Assembly: GCF_004353525.1 (NCBI RefSeq)
Contig: NZ_CP085524.1
Coordinates: forward strand, 1,124,142 to 1,188,141
DNA length: 64,000 nucleotides
Source of the DNA: Zhaonella formicivorans
GTDB taxonomy: Bacteria > Bacillota > DUOV01 > Zhaonellaceae
Direction of reading: 5' to 3'
Shown: piece after piece, positions 33,154 through 42,310 of the stretch
How positions within the stretch are numbered: the stretch's first letter is position 1
How the letters are laid out: the number at the start of each line of letters is the position of its first letter
Program-made: the position numbers and the translations under genes
Notes under the pieces: model-generated
The model's database searches: none
What the model was told of the DNA's origin: nothing
What the model saw: the letters and a program-made list of their open reading frames with translations, nothing else

Positions 33154-33936
33154 TTAACCCGCCAATAGGGTTTGAATGCCGCTTTGAATATCCGGGCAAC
33201 ACATCAGATATTCCCCTACCAGCATGGCATTTACATGGCTTTTAATCAGCAGCCGGACATCTGCCGGCGTAGAAATACCACTTTCACTGACCACAGCTAC
33301 CCCTTCAGGGATATAAGGCCTGAGAGCAAAAGTAACCTCCAGTCTCGTTTCAAATGTTTTCAGGTTGCGGTTGTTAATTCCGATTATTTGGGCGCCGGCT
33401 TTTAATGCTGTCTCCAGTTCTTTCCTGTCGTGCACTTCTACCAGTGCCGACATGCCCAAATGTTTAGATACGGCTAAAAAATAGTGCAATTCCGCCGGAC
33501 TCAAGATACTTGCAATTAAAAGAACCGCATCAGCGCCATAAAACCGAGCTTCGTACAATTGGTAAACATCAATTATGAAATCCTTCCTGAGAATTGGAAG
33601 ATTAACTTGGCTTTTGATCAAGGGCAGATAATCCAGACTGCCCTGGAAAAACTCCCGCTCAGTTATTACAGAAATAGCATTGACCAAACCTGAATTCTCG
33701 TAAGTCCTGGCAATAGACAAGGGATCAAAGTCGGGTTTCAGCAAACCTTTAACAGGAGAAGCTTTTTTTATTTCCGCAATAAGTGCTATTTTCCCTTGGC
33801 AGTTCACTAAGGCTTGTTTAAAATCCAAGGGAGCGGGCAGACCCCGTAACCCGGCCAATAACTCCTGCAAGGGAAATGCTTTTTTGCATTGCTCGACCTC
33901 TTGCTTTTTACATTCAACTATTTTTTTTAAGAGCAT
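33154..33936 (-). CDS. trpC: Indole-3-glycerol phosphate synthase
   Basis: 260 residues. Key motifs: KKASPVKG near the N-terminus (catalytic Lys), LRKDFIID, IGINNRNLKTF and SESGIS with the phosphate-binding end AMLVGEYLM. Converts CdRP to indole-glycerol phosphate. ATG 33936 is 7 nt after GGAGGT and overlaps the trpD stop by 10 bp; the GTG at 33945 is less likely. Confidence 0.96.
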   Translation of the reverse strand: MLLKKIVECKKQEVEQCKKAFPLQELLAGLRGLPAPLDFKQALVNCQGKIALIAEIKKASPVKGLLKPDFDPLSIARTYENSGLVNAISVITEREFFQGSLDYLPLIKSQVNLPILRKDFIIDVYQLYEARFYGADAVLLIASILSPAELHYFLAVSKHLGMSALVEVHDRKELETALKAGAQIIGINNRNLKTFETRLEVTFALRPYIPEGVAVVSESGISTPADVRLLIKSHVNAMLVGEYLMCCPDIQSGIQTLLAG

Positions 33937-34955
33937 GGCAGGCACCTCCGGGTAAAAGCAATAAAATGCTCTAAAACTCTCTTGGCCTCGCCGCTGTCGA
34001 TAGCCATTTGTGCTAGCTTCAAAGCTTCACCCATATTTTTTGCCCGGCCTGCCACCAGAATAGCCGCTGCTCCGTTAAGTACCGTTACGTCCCTTTTTGG
34101 TCCCGGCGTCCCCTCCAAAATACCTCGTAAAATTGCTGCATTTTCCAGAGGAGTTCCTCCCTGGAGGTCTGACAGCTTTCCTTTTTCGAGACCCAGTTGC
34201 ACAGGGTCTAATTCATATTCCCTGATCATCCCCTCCCGCAATTCACAAACATAGGTGGGTCCGGTAATGGTGAACTCATCCAAACCGTCGGAACCGTGGA
34301 CAATCAAAGCCCTTTTGGTGCCAAGCCGCGCTAAAGTTTCAGCCATCAAGGGCGCTACATGATAAGAATACACTCCCAAAACCTGCGCTTCAGCTGAGGC
34401 AGGATTGGTTAAAGGTCCCAGTAAATTAAAAACGGTCCGCACCCCGATTTCTTTCCTGGGTGCCAGCACATTTTTCATAGCCAAATGGTGATTAGGGGCA
34501 AACAAAAAACCTATACCAACTTGAGCGATACATTCTTCCACTTGCCCAGGAGTAAGCGATAAATTTACACCTAACGCTTCTAGCACATCGGCACTGCCGC
34601 AGCTGCTGGAAGCAAACCTGTTGCCGTGCTTAGCCACTTTTACTCCCGCACCCGCAGCTATAAAAGCGGCTGTAGTCGAAATATTAAAAGTATTTCTGGC
34701 ATCACCGCCTGTGCCGCAGGTATCTACCAGAGACATCCCACGGGAGCTTACTCGTACAGCCTGTTCTCGCATCTGCCGTGCAAAGCCTGTTATTTCCGAA
34801 GCTGCTTCCCCTTTCATTTTGAGAGCCACCAGAAAAGAACCTATCTGAGCCTGAGTTGCCTCGCCTCTGAAAATTTGTCCCATCACGTTATAAGCCTGTT
34901 CTTCCGATAAGTCATGCTTCTCCACCACCAATTGGATAGCTTTCTTAATATCCAT
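33927..34955 (-). CDS. trpD: Anthranilate phosphoribosyltransferase
   Basis: 342 residues, the normal length. The PRPP motif CGTGGDARNTFNIST is at about 79-93, KHGNRFASSSCGSAD at about 107-121, then HHLAMKNV and GPLTNP. It joins anthranilate and PRPP. Neighbouring order trpE-G-D-C-F is canonical. Confidence 0.96.
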   Translation of the reverse strand: MDIKKAIQLVVEKHDLSEEQAYNVMGQIFRGEATQAQIGSFLVALKMKGEAASEITGFARQMREQAVRVSSRGMSLVDTCGTGGDARNTFNISTTAAFIAAGAGVKVAKHGNRFASSSCGSADVLEALGVNLSLTPGQVEECIAQVGIGFLFAPNHHLAMKNVLAPRKEIGVRTVFNLLGPLTNPASAEAQVLGVYSYHVAPLMAETLARLGTKRALIVHGSDGLDEFTITGPTYVCELREGMIREYELDPVQLGLEKGKLSDLQGGTPLENAAILRGILEGTPGPKRDVTVLNGAAAILVAGRAKNMGEALKLAQMAIDSGEAKRVLEHFIAFTRRCLPCS

Positions 34956-34988
34956 CTCTACTCATCTCCTCTCCTCTCCGCTTGAAAA

Positions 34989-35552
34989 CTACTGTTCAAG
35001 AAAATTCTTCACCAATTCGGTCCCATACTCCGATAGGATCGATTCGGGATGAAACTGCACACCAGCAATTGGATATGCTTTGTGCTTTATTGCCATAATT
35101 TCACCACTTGGGGTTTCCGCTGTTATCTCCAGACAATCAGGCAAGCTTTCCCTTTCTAACACTAGAGAATGGTACCGAGTTGCCTTAAAGGGTACCGGCA
35201 AATTCCGGAATATACCTTTGCCGTTGTGAATAATATCTGAGGTCTTCCCATGAACTATCTTTTCTGCCCTGACTACTTTTCCGCCAAAATAATGTCCGAT
35301 AGCTTGATGACCCAAGCAAATACCCAGGATTGGGACCATTTCTGCCATCTCTCCGATAACTTCGAGAGAGATGCCTGCTTGCAAGGGAGTACATGGGCCT
35401 GGCGAGATAATTAAAAAACTGGGCTTTAAAGCTTTTAATTCCTTAACAGTTATTGCATCGTTACGGATAACCTTAGACCTAATGCCAATTTGCCCCACTA
35501 ATTGATAGATGTTATAGGTAAAAGAATCATAGTTATCAATTATAATCAACAT
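34989..35552 (-). CDS. trpG: Anthranilate synthase component II (glutamine amidotransferase)
   Basis: 187 residues. Catalytic triad is visible: [10 protein letters not shown] (Cys nucleophile) and VQFHPES (His, Glu). Start [14 protein letters not shown] is typical. It may double as PabA for folate. Overlaps the 3' end of trpE by 7 bp, so translation is coupled; this matters because trpE is frameshifted. Confidence 0.94.
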   Translation of the reverse strand: MLIIIDNYDSFTYNIYQLVGQIGIRSKVIRNDAITVKELKALKPSFLIISPGPCTPLQAGISLEVIGEMAEMVPILGICLGHQAIGHYFGGKVVRAEKIVHGKTSDIIHNGKGIFRNLPVPFKATRYHSLVLERESLPDCLEITAETPSGEIMAIKHKAYPIAGVQFHPESILSEYGTELVKNFLEQ

Positions 35553-37020
35553 GCCAGTTCTTCCTCCGCCTTGGCAATAGCCTTCAGCAGCGCTTGGGCT
35601 TTATGACATGTCTCCAGGTACTCGCTTTCGGGATCAGAGTCAGCCACTATTCCCGCCCCAGCCTGCATATACGCCGTATTTCCTTTATTGATAATAGTAC
35701 GTATAGCAATACAGGAATCCAATGTGTTATTTAAGCCCAAGTAACAAACGGCTCCGGCATATATTCCCCTGGCCTGCGGCTCCAGTTCTGAGATTATCTG
35801 CATTGCCCGGACCTTGGGGGCTCCGGACACGGTCCCCGCAGGGAAACAGGCCAGCAATGCATCTAACGGGCTTAATTCCGGACTTAATTCACCTTGAACT
35901 GTGCTTACCAAATGCATCACATGGGAAAATTTTTCTACTCCCATTAGTTCCGTAACTTTAACTGTTCCAAGACGGCACACTTTACCTAAATCATTTCTGC
36001 CAAGGTCAACCAGCATAATATGCTCCGCCCGTTCTTTAGGGTGAGCCAGCAGCTCAGCCGCTTTGGCACGGTCCTCTGCCAAAGTGCTTCCTCTTGGCCT
36101 GGTCCCGGCAATAGGCCGTGTCTCTACAATTCCCTGTTCGACCCTTACCAGCATTTCCGGAGAAGAGCCAATAAGCTGATATTCCCCTTGGTTTAAATAG
36201 TACAGGTATGGTGAAGGGTTGACACTTCGTAAGGCACGGTAAATGTCAAAAGGTTGACTATTGTGAAGCATTTCCAGTCTTTGGGACAGAACTACCTGTA
36301 AGATATCTCCCGCTGCAATGTATTCTTTCGCTCGTCTTACAGCCGCCATGAACTCATTTTGCGAAAAATTAGCGCAGACTCTTGATTTAAAATTCGTTCT
36401 TTTAGCTGCAGGAATCCCTAATCCAGGTTTTAACAAAGCAGTTTTTAGATGATGTAATAGTTCGGTTGCCCGCTTGTAACCGGCTTCCGCCTTCTTTCCT
36501 TCGACTAAAATCACTAGGTACATTTTTTTAAATACATGGTCAAAATTACCAATTTTTCTGCCAGGGTAAAACAAATTTGGGGGAAAACGGGACTTTGCGC
36601 GCGAACAGGTATTTTTTCCAAATATTGCACAGCTTCATACCCTACATACCCCACCAATCCACCATAAAATCTAGGCAACCCCGGGAGTTCGGGTCCTTGT
36701 AAGAAAGAGTGTAGCTTTTTCAATACAGCAAAAGGATCTGTTCCTAAAACTTCTTTAGTTTCTATACCATGATGGATGAGCACTACACCCTCTTGCTCGA
36801 CCTTTAAGGTAAAAATGGGATCTAAACCTAAAAAGGAGAACCTGCCTATATGCTCGCCGCCCTCCACGCTTTCCAGAAGGTAAACTACACTCTCTGTGGC
36901 AACCCTTTGTACCACGGATACTGGAGTTAAAGAGTCTTCAAAAAACTCCGTCCAAACAGGTACGTATGCATATTGGGTGGCAAGCTTTAAAAATTCCGCT
37001 AGATTAGGCCAAATCTGCAT
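35546..37020 (-). pseudogene. trpE: Anthranilate synthase component I, disrupted by a frameshift
   Basis: Two frames carry one trpE: an N-terminal part (37020-36514; MQIWPNLAEFLKLATQYAYV, SFLGLDPIF, YGGLVGYVGYEA) and a catalytic C-terminal part (to 35546; QVVLSQRLEM, GSSPEMLVR, RPIAGTRPRG, LGRNDLGKV, PAGTVSGAPKVRAM). They join across a short T-tract: a single T missing at 36542-36545 shifts the frame from LAEKLV into LTMYLKK and stop TAG 36514. The rest is intact, so the lesion is recent, or an assembly error. The N-terminal part has a good AGGAGG start. The next slippery run is described in the findings. Confidence 0.85.
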
Positions 37021-37045
37021 ATGTTTCCTCCTCTCTAAAAGGGTA

Positions 37046-37140
37046 CAAAAAAACCAGCACTAAAATGAGTGCCGGTTAAAAAGACTTAACCCCACCTCAT
37101 CTTTAGCTCACCTCTACTTTTTCTCCACTCAGCTCAACTC
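37046..37140 (-). promoter_or_regulatory. trp leader: 11-triplet TRAP-type site followed by a terminator
   Basis: In the minus-strand RNA, eleven triplets (order 5' to 3': GAG, GAG, GAG, GAG, AAG, GAG, GAG, AAG, GAG, GGG, AAG) are spaced by 2 or 3 nt, from 37140 to 37085. This is the arrangement bound by the 11-subunit TRAP protein (MtrB). A terminator follows: AACCGGCACT (37077-37068) with AGTGCTGGTT (37061-37052), then seven T, ending before the trpE ribosome site. TGAGTG in the triplet region can pair with CACTCA of the terminator arm, giving a possible antiterminator. Confidence 0.75.
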
Positions 37141-37168
37141 AGCATTATGCAGTTTGTAGCTTGTTATG

Positions 37169-37198
37169 ATTATAGAGCTAAAGCTTACTTATAGTCAA
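37169..37198 (-). promoter_or_regulatory. trp operon promoter
   Basis: On the minus strand: TTGACT (-35, 37193-37198), an 18-bp spacer, TATAAT (-10, 37169-37174). Transcription would start near 37160, upstream of the triplet leader. The edge of the 250-bp direct repeat (37172) cuts through the -10 element; this copy keeps the full -10, the far copy does not. Confidence 0.75.
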
Positions 37199-37421
37199 GT
37201 AAAAAAGAAGTTATAAAAAGCTGTTTTTGGTTAAAAAAACTGGAACTAGTTATTACCTGCCATGATTTAAATATCTCTGTGGACACTTTAGTGCAGACAA
37301 TTAACACGTACGCAGAAACTTACAACAAGATATAAGCAAGTTAATCCCAAAACCTTACAAACTCTCTTTTATCGGCATGGCATAAAGCGATTGAAAAAAT
37401 AAAAGAACAGTTTCACTGTCC
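37172..37421. repeat. Direct repeat, left copy (long target duplication)
   Basis: About 250 bp, identical base for base to 39433-39682 (offset 2261). It contains the trp -35 region and, on the plus strand, a short stop-bounded frame ending TLVQTINTYAETYNKI, without a start codon, that faintly resembles the C-terminus of Spo0E-type phosphatases. The identity of the two copies means the duplication is recent. Confidence 0.9.
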
Positions 37422-37461
37422 CGTTGTTTTACAGCACCTAAATATCAAAATTAACTTTAAT

Positions 37462-37484
37462 GCCCGAGAATTCGGGCGTTTTTT
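37462..37484 (+). terminator. Terminator inside the left end of the IS
   Basis: GCCCGA (37462-37467) with TCGGGC (37472-37477), then GTTTTTT. It would stop outside transcripts from entering the transposase gene. Confidence 0.75.
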
Positions 37485-37556
37485 ATGTCAATCTTTATGC
37501 ATAATTATGTTGTGTATTGTCGTGTATTGCAATATAATGGGATTAGAGGTGAATTT

Positions 37557-39330
37557 ATGTATCTAAAGATAAGCATGAGTAATGGTAAACCCTATTTGTC
37601 TTTTGTCCAAGGTTACAGACAGAATGGAAAGGTAAAACAAAAAACTGTTGAGAAACTTGGCTATCTAGAAGATCTGGAAAAGAAATATTCTGATCCTATC
37701 GCTCATTTCAAGCAGGTCGCAAAGGAACGTTCCAAGAGTGAAACTTGTCAGAAAACATTAGAACTTAACCTGTCAGCCAAGCTGCCGGATCAAGCAGCAT
37801 TGCGCAAAAATCTTGGTTATGTTGTGCCAAAGTCAGTGTACTCCCTACTTGGTCTTAGGGAATATTTTCAGAAAAAGCAAAGGTTTTTGAACGTGGATTA
37901 CAACCTAAACAGTATATTCAGCCTGCTTATTTTTAATCGCTTTTTATTTCCTTCATCAAAAAAGAACGCCTTTGAAACCAAAAATTTCTTCTTTGAATCC
38001 TTTGACTTTTCATTGGCTGACATTTACCGCGCCCTGGATTACTTTGCCGCATATTCAAACGAAATCCAACGGCATCTTCATAGCCGGGTATGCGACCTTA
38101 TAGGAAGAAATAACCAACTTGGATACTATGATGTCACCAATTACTACTTTGAGATCCCCTATGAGGATGAAGATGAATACGATGAAGACGGGAACATGAT
38201 TAAAAAGGGGCAAAAAAAGCGTGGTCCATCCAAAGAGCACCGTAAAGATCCAATTATTCAGATGGGACTCCTTATGGATTCAAATGGAATCCCCATAGCC
38301 TTCAATACTTTTTCCGGTGGTGAAAGTGAAAAGCTCTCTCTCCTTCCAACAATTCGCCGTGTAAAGAAAGATTTTGCCTTGGAACGTATTATCGTTGTGG
38401 CAGACAGGGGACTCAACACTAGTGATAATACTGCATTTCTTTCTGGAAAGAACCATGATGACATGGCAGGGAATGACGGTTATGTTTATGGACAGAGTGT
38501 TCTCGGTGCTGACAAACAATTCAAAGAATGGGTATTAAATCAGGAAGATTACTTAATTGACACAGAAGAAGATAAGGATGGAAATACCGTCTCTTTTAAG
38601 CACAAATCCCGGATTTATGCAAAAAAAAATCTTATTAAAGCGGATGGATGGTAAACGTGACCGAACAATGGAAATATATCAGAAACAGATGGTTTACTAT
38701 TCCGAAAAATACGCCTTAAAACAGAAAAAAGATAGGGATAAGGCTATTGCCAAGGCAAAAGAGCTGATTGCCAATCCCGGCAAATATACAAGAGCTACCA
38801 GCATTGGAGCCGCCGGCTATGTAAACAATATCAAATTTTCAAAAGAAACAGGCGAAATACCTGACGGACTCATTCTTTCCCTGAACGAAGCAAAGATTAA
38901 GGAAGAAGAAAAATATGACGGATACTATTCCATTGTTACTAGTGAAAAACATTTATCTGATACAGAAATTCGGGATATTTACAAGGGGCTTTGGGAAATC
39001 GAGGAATCCTTCAAAATAATCAAGAGTGAATTCAAGGCAAGACCTGTGTATGTTAAAAAAGATGAACATGTAGAAGCACATTTTCTGGTATGTTTTGTAG
39101 CACTTGTAATCATGAGGGTTCTTGAACAGATGTTAGAGAAAAAACATACTGTGAAGCAGATTCGTAATTCCTTGATTAGCTATTCCTGCTCCTATTTGGA
39201 ACAAAATTATTATCTGTTTGATTATCGAGATGATGTAATAAAATCCATTGAGTCTGTCTTTGGTTTTGACTTAAGTAAAAAAATTATGTCTCAAGCCGAG
39301 ATCAAAAAAATTTTGCAATACAAAAAATAA
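37557..39330 (+). pseudogene. IS1634-family transposase, frame broken at a run of nine A
   Basis: The N-terminal frame (37557 to 38654; start MYLKISMSNGKPYLSFVQGY, site GAGGTG) and the C-terminal frame (to 39330) together give about 590 residues. DDE acids appear in YYDVTNYYFE, VVADRGLNT and DIYKGLWEIEESF. The frames meet at A9 (38621-38629): with eight A the reading frame would continue as AKKILLKRMDGK. So the gene is either inactivated by a one-base expansion or depends on slippage at the A run. Confidence 0.85.
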
Positions 39331-39365
39331 GCGTAAATACACTACAATTTTATGACAAAACACAA

Positions 39366-39408
39366 AACCCGCTAACCCATGAAAACACTGGGCTAACGGG
39401 TTTTTTTA
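39366..39408 (+). terminator. Terminator inside the right end of the IS
   Basis: AACCCGCTAACCCA (39366-39379) pairs with TGGGCTAACGGGTT (39389-39402), then seven T. It ends the transposase transcript. Confidence 0.85.
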
Positions 39409-39432
39409 ATCATTTTTCCTGTAAAACTCAGG

Positions 39433-39682
39433 ATAGAGCTAAAGCTTACTTATAGTCAAGTAAAAAAGAAGTTATAAAAAGCTGTTTTTGGTTAAAAAAA
39501 CTGGAACTAGTTATTACCTGCCATGATTTAAATATCTCTGTGGACACTTTAGTGCAGACAATTAACACGTACGCAGAAACTTACAACAAGATATAAGCAA
39601 GTTAATCCCAAAACCTTACAAACTCTCTTTTATCGGCATGGCATAAAGCGATTGAAAAAATAAAAGAACAGTTTCACTGTCC
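39433..39682. repeat. Direct repeat, right copy (long target duplication)
   Basis: Identical to 37172-37421. Here the bases before the shared segment read GG instead of the TTA that completes the trp -10 element, so this copy has lost its promoter. Confidence 0.9.
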
Positions 39683-39699
39683 TTTACAGGGTATCCCGC

Positions 39700-39840
39700 A
39701 GAGCCGCTTGCCGCAAGTTTCTAAACCTGCCCTCGCAGGTGGGTGCCCTACCATTAGCTTTTGCCTTCCGTCTGGATACGGCCTGACAGCCACTAACGGA
39801 CCCGAACTCCCTAAGAAACATTGTAGGTTTAAAACTAACG
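39700..39840. ncRNA. Candidate structured RNA next to the IS
   Basis: Nested pairing: GTTTCT (39717-39722) with AGAAAC (39814-39819) extends through CAA/TTG; CCATTAG (39751-39757) with CTAACGG (39793-39799); hairpins CCTGC-CCTC-GCAGG (39726-39739) and CCGT...ACGG (39768-39781 region). The pattern (closing stem, internal bubble containing a small hairpin, apical stem) resembles 6S RNA architecture, but I cannot confirm that. Open frames on both strands over this stretch are probably accidental. The remaining 120 bp to 39961 shows no gene. Confidence 0.35.
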
Positions 39841-39961
39841 CGGCCTTAACGCCAACACTGCAGGATATTGACTTGTTTTGTACTTTTATTTTACCATCGC
39901 CCGGGCAATTAGTCACTAGGTTTTTTATGGTTCATTATTACTGTATTGAGTTTCCAATTAT

Positions 39962-40489
39962 TCAGCTATATATTATGATACCTGCCATTCCACTGGCCAA
40001 CAGTAAAATGATAGGATCCATTTTCCAAACATATAATCCCAAAAGCACACCTCCGAAGAGCAGCCAATTGCTTAAAGCCGTAAAAGAACTGGGAAGCAAA
40101 AGCCATGCCGCTGAAAGTATTAGCGCCACCACCACCGGTCTTATCCCTTTAAAAATACCTTCTACCAATCCGCTTTGCGTGAAACGCTTAAGCAGCGCTG
40201 CAATCCCCAGAATAAAAATAAAGGAGGGCAACACAACTCCGCTGGTTGCGGCAATAGCTCCCGCCAAGCCGCCTACTTTGTAGCCAACGTAAGTAGCAGA
40301 GTTAACAGCAATTGGCCCTGGCGTCATCTGCGAAATCGCCAAAATATCGATTAGCTGGCCGTTAGATAACCATTGGTGTTTCTCCACTACCTCTTTTTGA
40401 ATGAGAGCGACCATAGCGTAACCCCCGCCAAAACTGAAAGCACCGATTTTCAAGAAAGACATAAACATTTTAAGAAGCATTTTTTTCAA
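39962..40489 (-). CDS. Chromate transporter, short-chain subunit
   Basis: 175 residues with one CHR domain of about six helices. Signature FGGGYAMVALIQKEVVEKHQW at about 19-40 and AISQMTPGPIAVNSATYVGY. Two adjacent short CHR genes form a heterodimer (SCHR type) that exports chromate or similar anions. It overlaps the upstream gene by 20 bp. Start LLKMFMSFLKIGAFSFGGG region is typical. Confidence 0.92.
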   Translation of the reverse strand: MKKMLLKMFMSFLKIGAFSFGGGYAMVALIQKEVVEKHQWLSNGQLIDILAISQMTPGPIAVNSATYVGYKVGGLAGAIAATSGVVLPSFIFILGIAALLKRFTQSGLVEGIFKGIRPVVVALILSAAWLLLPSSFTALSNWLLFGGVLLGLYVWKMDPIILLLASGMAGIIIYS

Positions 40490-41030
40490 CCTCTCTCAGC
40501 TTTGTATATAAATAATATACAATTCCTGCCAAAGCCCCCAATATAATTACAAAAATAGGATGCATGTTAAAAACTATTAAAGCTAAAAAAGCAACTATGG
40601 TAAGTCCTATGCTTGCAGCGCTTTTGAGCACCGTTTTGCCTACGGAATAAGCTGCTGCAAGGATTAATGCAACAATGGCAGGCCGAACCCCTTTAAAAAA
40701 GGCAATCACAGCAGGCTGGTTTTCAAACCGGGCAAAAAACGCCGCCACCAGCAATAATATGACGAAAGAAGGCAATGTTGCCGCCAAGGCAGCCACCAAA
40801 GCTCCGCCGCTGCCCGCCACTTTGTAGCCCGAGTAGGTGGCAGCATTTATAGCGATAGCGCCGGGTGCAGCTTGGGCAATAGCCATGATATCAACAAATT
40901 CTTCTAGGGAAAGCCACTTTTTGTTATCAACTATCTCCTTTTGAATGAGCGGTATCATAGCATAACCGCCGCCAAAGGTAAAAGTACCAATCTTTAAAAA
41001 AATCCAAAATAATTGTCCCAGCTTAGACAT
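40470..41030 (-). CDS. Chromate transporter, short-chain subunit (partner)
   Basis: 186 residues, a second CHR domain: FGGGYAMIPLIQKEIVDNKKW and AIAQAAPGAIAINAATYSGYK. Paralogous to the downstream gene and, by family, oppositely oriented in the membrane. The two are translationally coupled by a 20-bp overlap. Confidence 0.92.
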   Translation of the reverse strand: MSKLGQLFWIFLKIGTFTFGGGYAMIPLIQKEIVDNKKWLSLEEFVDIMAIAQAAPGAIAINAATYSGYKVAGSGGALVAALAATLPSFVILLLVAAFFARFENQPAVIAFFKGVRPAIVALILAAAYSVGKTVLKSAASIGLTIVAFLALIVFNMHPIFVIILGALAGIVYYLYTKLREVEKNAS

Positions 41031-41189
41031 ATTTTACCGCCTTCCACAGTATAAAGGTTCTCATTAACCATTATAAACCTGTTTGCTGTTTTATGATAAA
41101 AAAATTCCTGCAATTGGAACTTATAGATGAAATAAAAAAACGGCTTAAAAGCCGCTTTTGTTCCCAATTTCACTAACATACTTCAAAAA

Positions 41190-41348
41190 CTATTCTTCCT
41201 CAACGCTGAATCCGGGAATATGATATTTCTTATGAAATTCCATTTGCAACCTTACTAAGGGCTCTCCACACAATTTTTCACAAGCAAAACATTTTTCCAA
41301 GTTTTCAGTGTTTCTGATTTCGCCATAGTTAGGACAACAAAAGACCAT
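41190..41348 (-). CDS. Small Cys-rich metal-binding protein
   Basis: 52 residues from ATG 41348 (GGGGGTG 6 nt upstream). It starts MVFCCPNYGEIRNTENLEKC and has CC and CFAC-EKLC as five cysteines with a spacing that could hold zinc or an iron-sulfur cluster. Upstream of chrA and divergent from ytrH. Family not recognised, but codon use and site look genuine. Confidence 0.6.
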   Translation of the reverse strand: MVFCCPNYGEIRNTENLEKCFACEKLCGEPLVRLQMEFHKKYHIPGFSVEEE

Positions 41349-41497
41349 ATTCCGCACCCCCATATATTTGTGAAAGTAATCACTTTCCCTAGTTGTATCT
41401 TAACCTATTATGTAGCTTTTGGCAAGAGGTAATCTTTTCATAGCATAGCCCGAGAACTTTCGCCATATGCATTATAGAGGAAAACGGGTGATAAAGA

Positions 41498-41824
41498 ATG
41501 GAACTATTTTACCAAAAACTTATTCTAATCTTTTTTACCGCTTTAGGAGTACTGCTGGGTGCCTCCTTAGTCGGTTCTTTGGGAGCCATTCTGGTAGGAT
41601 ATCCTCCGGTGGAAATTATGCTTAAGTTAGCCCGGGAAATTAAAATCTGGGCTATTGTAGCTGCTATTGGAGGCACTTTTACCACTATTGAAATTTTGCA
41701 GTTAGGAATTCTAGAAGGGGAAATCCGAGCCCTGATTAAACAATTATTCTATTTAATAAGCGCCTTTGCCGGGGCACACCTTGGATACCTAATAGTTATT
41801 TACTTGGTAGGTAATGGACAATGA
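41498..41824 (+). CDS. ytrH: Sporulation membrane protein YtrH
   Basis: 108 residues, about three membrane segments, with the YtrH block ALGVLLGASLVGSLGAILVGYPP and WAIVAAIGGTFTTIEIL. YtrH and YtrI are mother-cell (sigma-E) proteins needed for efficient spores in Bacillus. Overlaps the next gene by 4 bp (ATGA). Confidence 0.92.
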   Translation: MELFYQKLILIFFTALGVLLGASLVGSLGAILVGYPPVEIMLKLAREIKIWAIVAAIGGTFTTIEILQLGILEGEIRALIKQLFYLISAFAGAHLGYLIVIYLVGNGQ

Positions 41825-42297
41825 AAGTTTTTATAGTGAAAAAGGCAGCTGTTTTAATCTCTTACTTTCTACTGGGTGCGCTATGCGGGGCTATTTGGTG
41901 TACGGTTAAAATCGGGAATAAGGTTGATGAACTTTACTACGCCAATCGGGAACTGGAATTAAAGTTGGAAAATGCCAATGCAGAACTGGCCGAAGTTAAA
42001 TCCAGCCTCACTAAGTCCAGGGACGTAATAGTAACTAAGATTAAACCTGAAGTTAAACTACCTCCGGAGCGTTTTACTACCCATGAGGCTAATAAGTTGG
42101 AATTAGCTATTAATCAAGAAATTATCAATCACTATAAACCTCTAGTAGGATTGCCTGTAAAATCGCTGGAACCGGCCCTGCTGCCCAAAATTATAGACGG
42201 CAGAATTTTAGAAATAGAGCAAAAGCGTTACAAAATATTAGTTAAAACCATGGTCATCAGTGAAACCCTATATGTTGAGGCGGAAATTAAAAAATAA
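41821..42297 (+). CDS. ytrI: YtrI-like sporulation membrane protein
   Basis: 158 residues: one N-terminal membrane helix (about 10-28), a coiled coil (about 38-70), then an alpha-beta C-terminus (PEVKLPPERFTTHEANKLEL, ILVKTMVISETLYVEAEI). This is the YtrI pattern, and it overlaps ytrH by ATGA, the usual pairing. Confidence 0.8.
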   Translation: MKVFIVKKAAVLISYFLLGALCGAIWCTVKIGNKVDELYYANRELELKLENANAELAEVKSSLTKSRDVIVTKIKPEVKLPPERFTTHEANKLELAINQEIINHYKPLVGLPVKSLEPALLPKIIDGRILEIEQKRYKILVKTMVISETLYVEAEIKK

Positions 42298-42310
42298 GCT
42301 TTCTTTGTAT

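Larger units (their letters stand above)
37421..39432 (+). mobile_element. IS1634-like insertion sequence
   Basis: About 2.0 kb. Imperfect terminal inverted repeats: left CCGTTGTTTTACAG, right (reverse complement) CCTGAGTTTTACAG, 11 of 14 matching. Between them is one transposase gene, with a terminator hairpin just inside each end. The flanking direct repeats of about 250 bp fit the IS1634 family, which is known for unusually long, variable target duplications. The boundary may be off by 1 bp because of a repeated C. Confidence 0.85.

Noticed and set aside
37021..37200. T-box leader upstream of trpE
   Set aside because: No GGGTGGTACC-type T-box or specifier stem; the triplet pattern fits TRAP instead.
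37201..37340. Intact Spo0E-like gene inside the direct repeat
   Set aside because: No start codon or ribosome site; similarity is faint and limited to the end.
39674..40283. Open frames on both strands beside the IS (80 and 191 codons)
   Set aside because: They overlap the chrA gene or the paired RNA-like segment, lack ribosome sites and have no recognisable domains.
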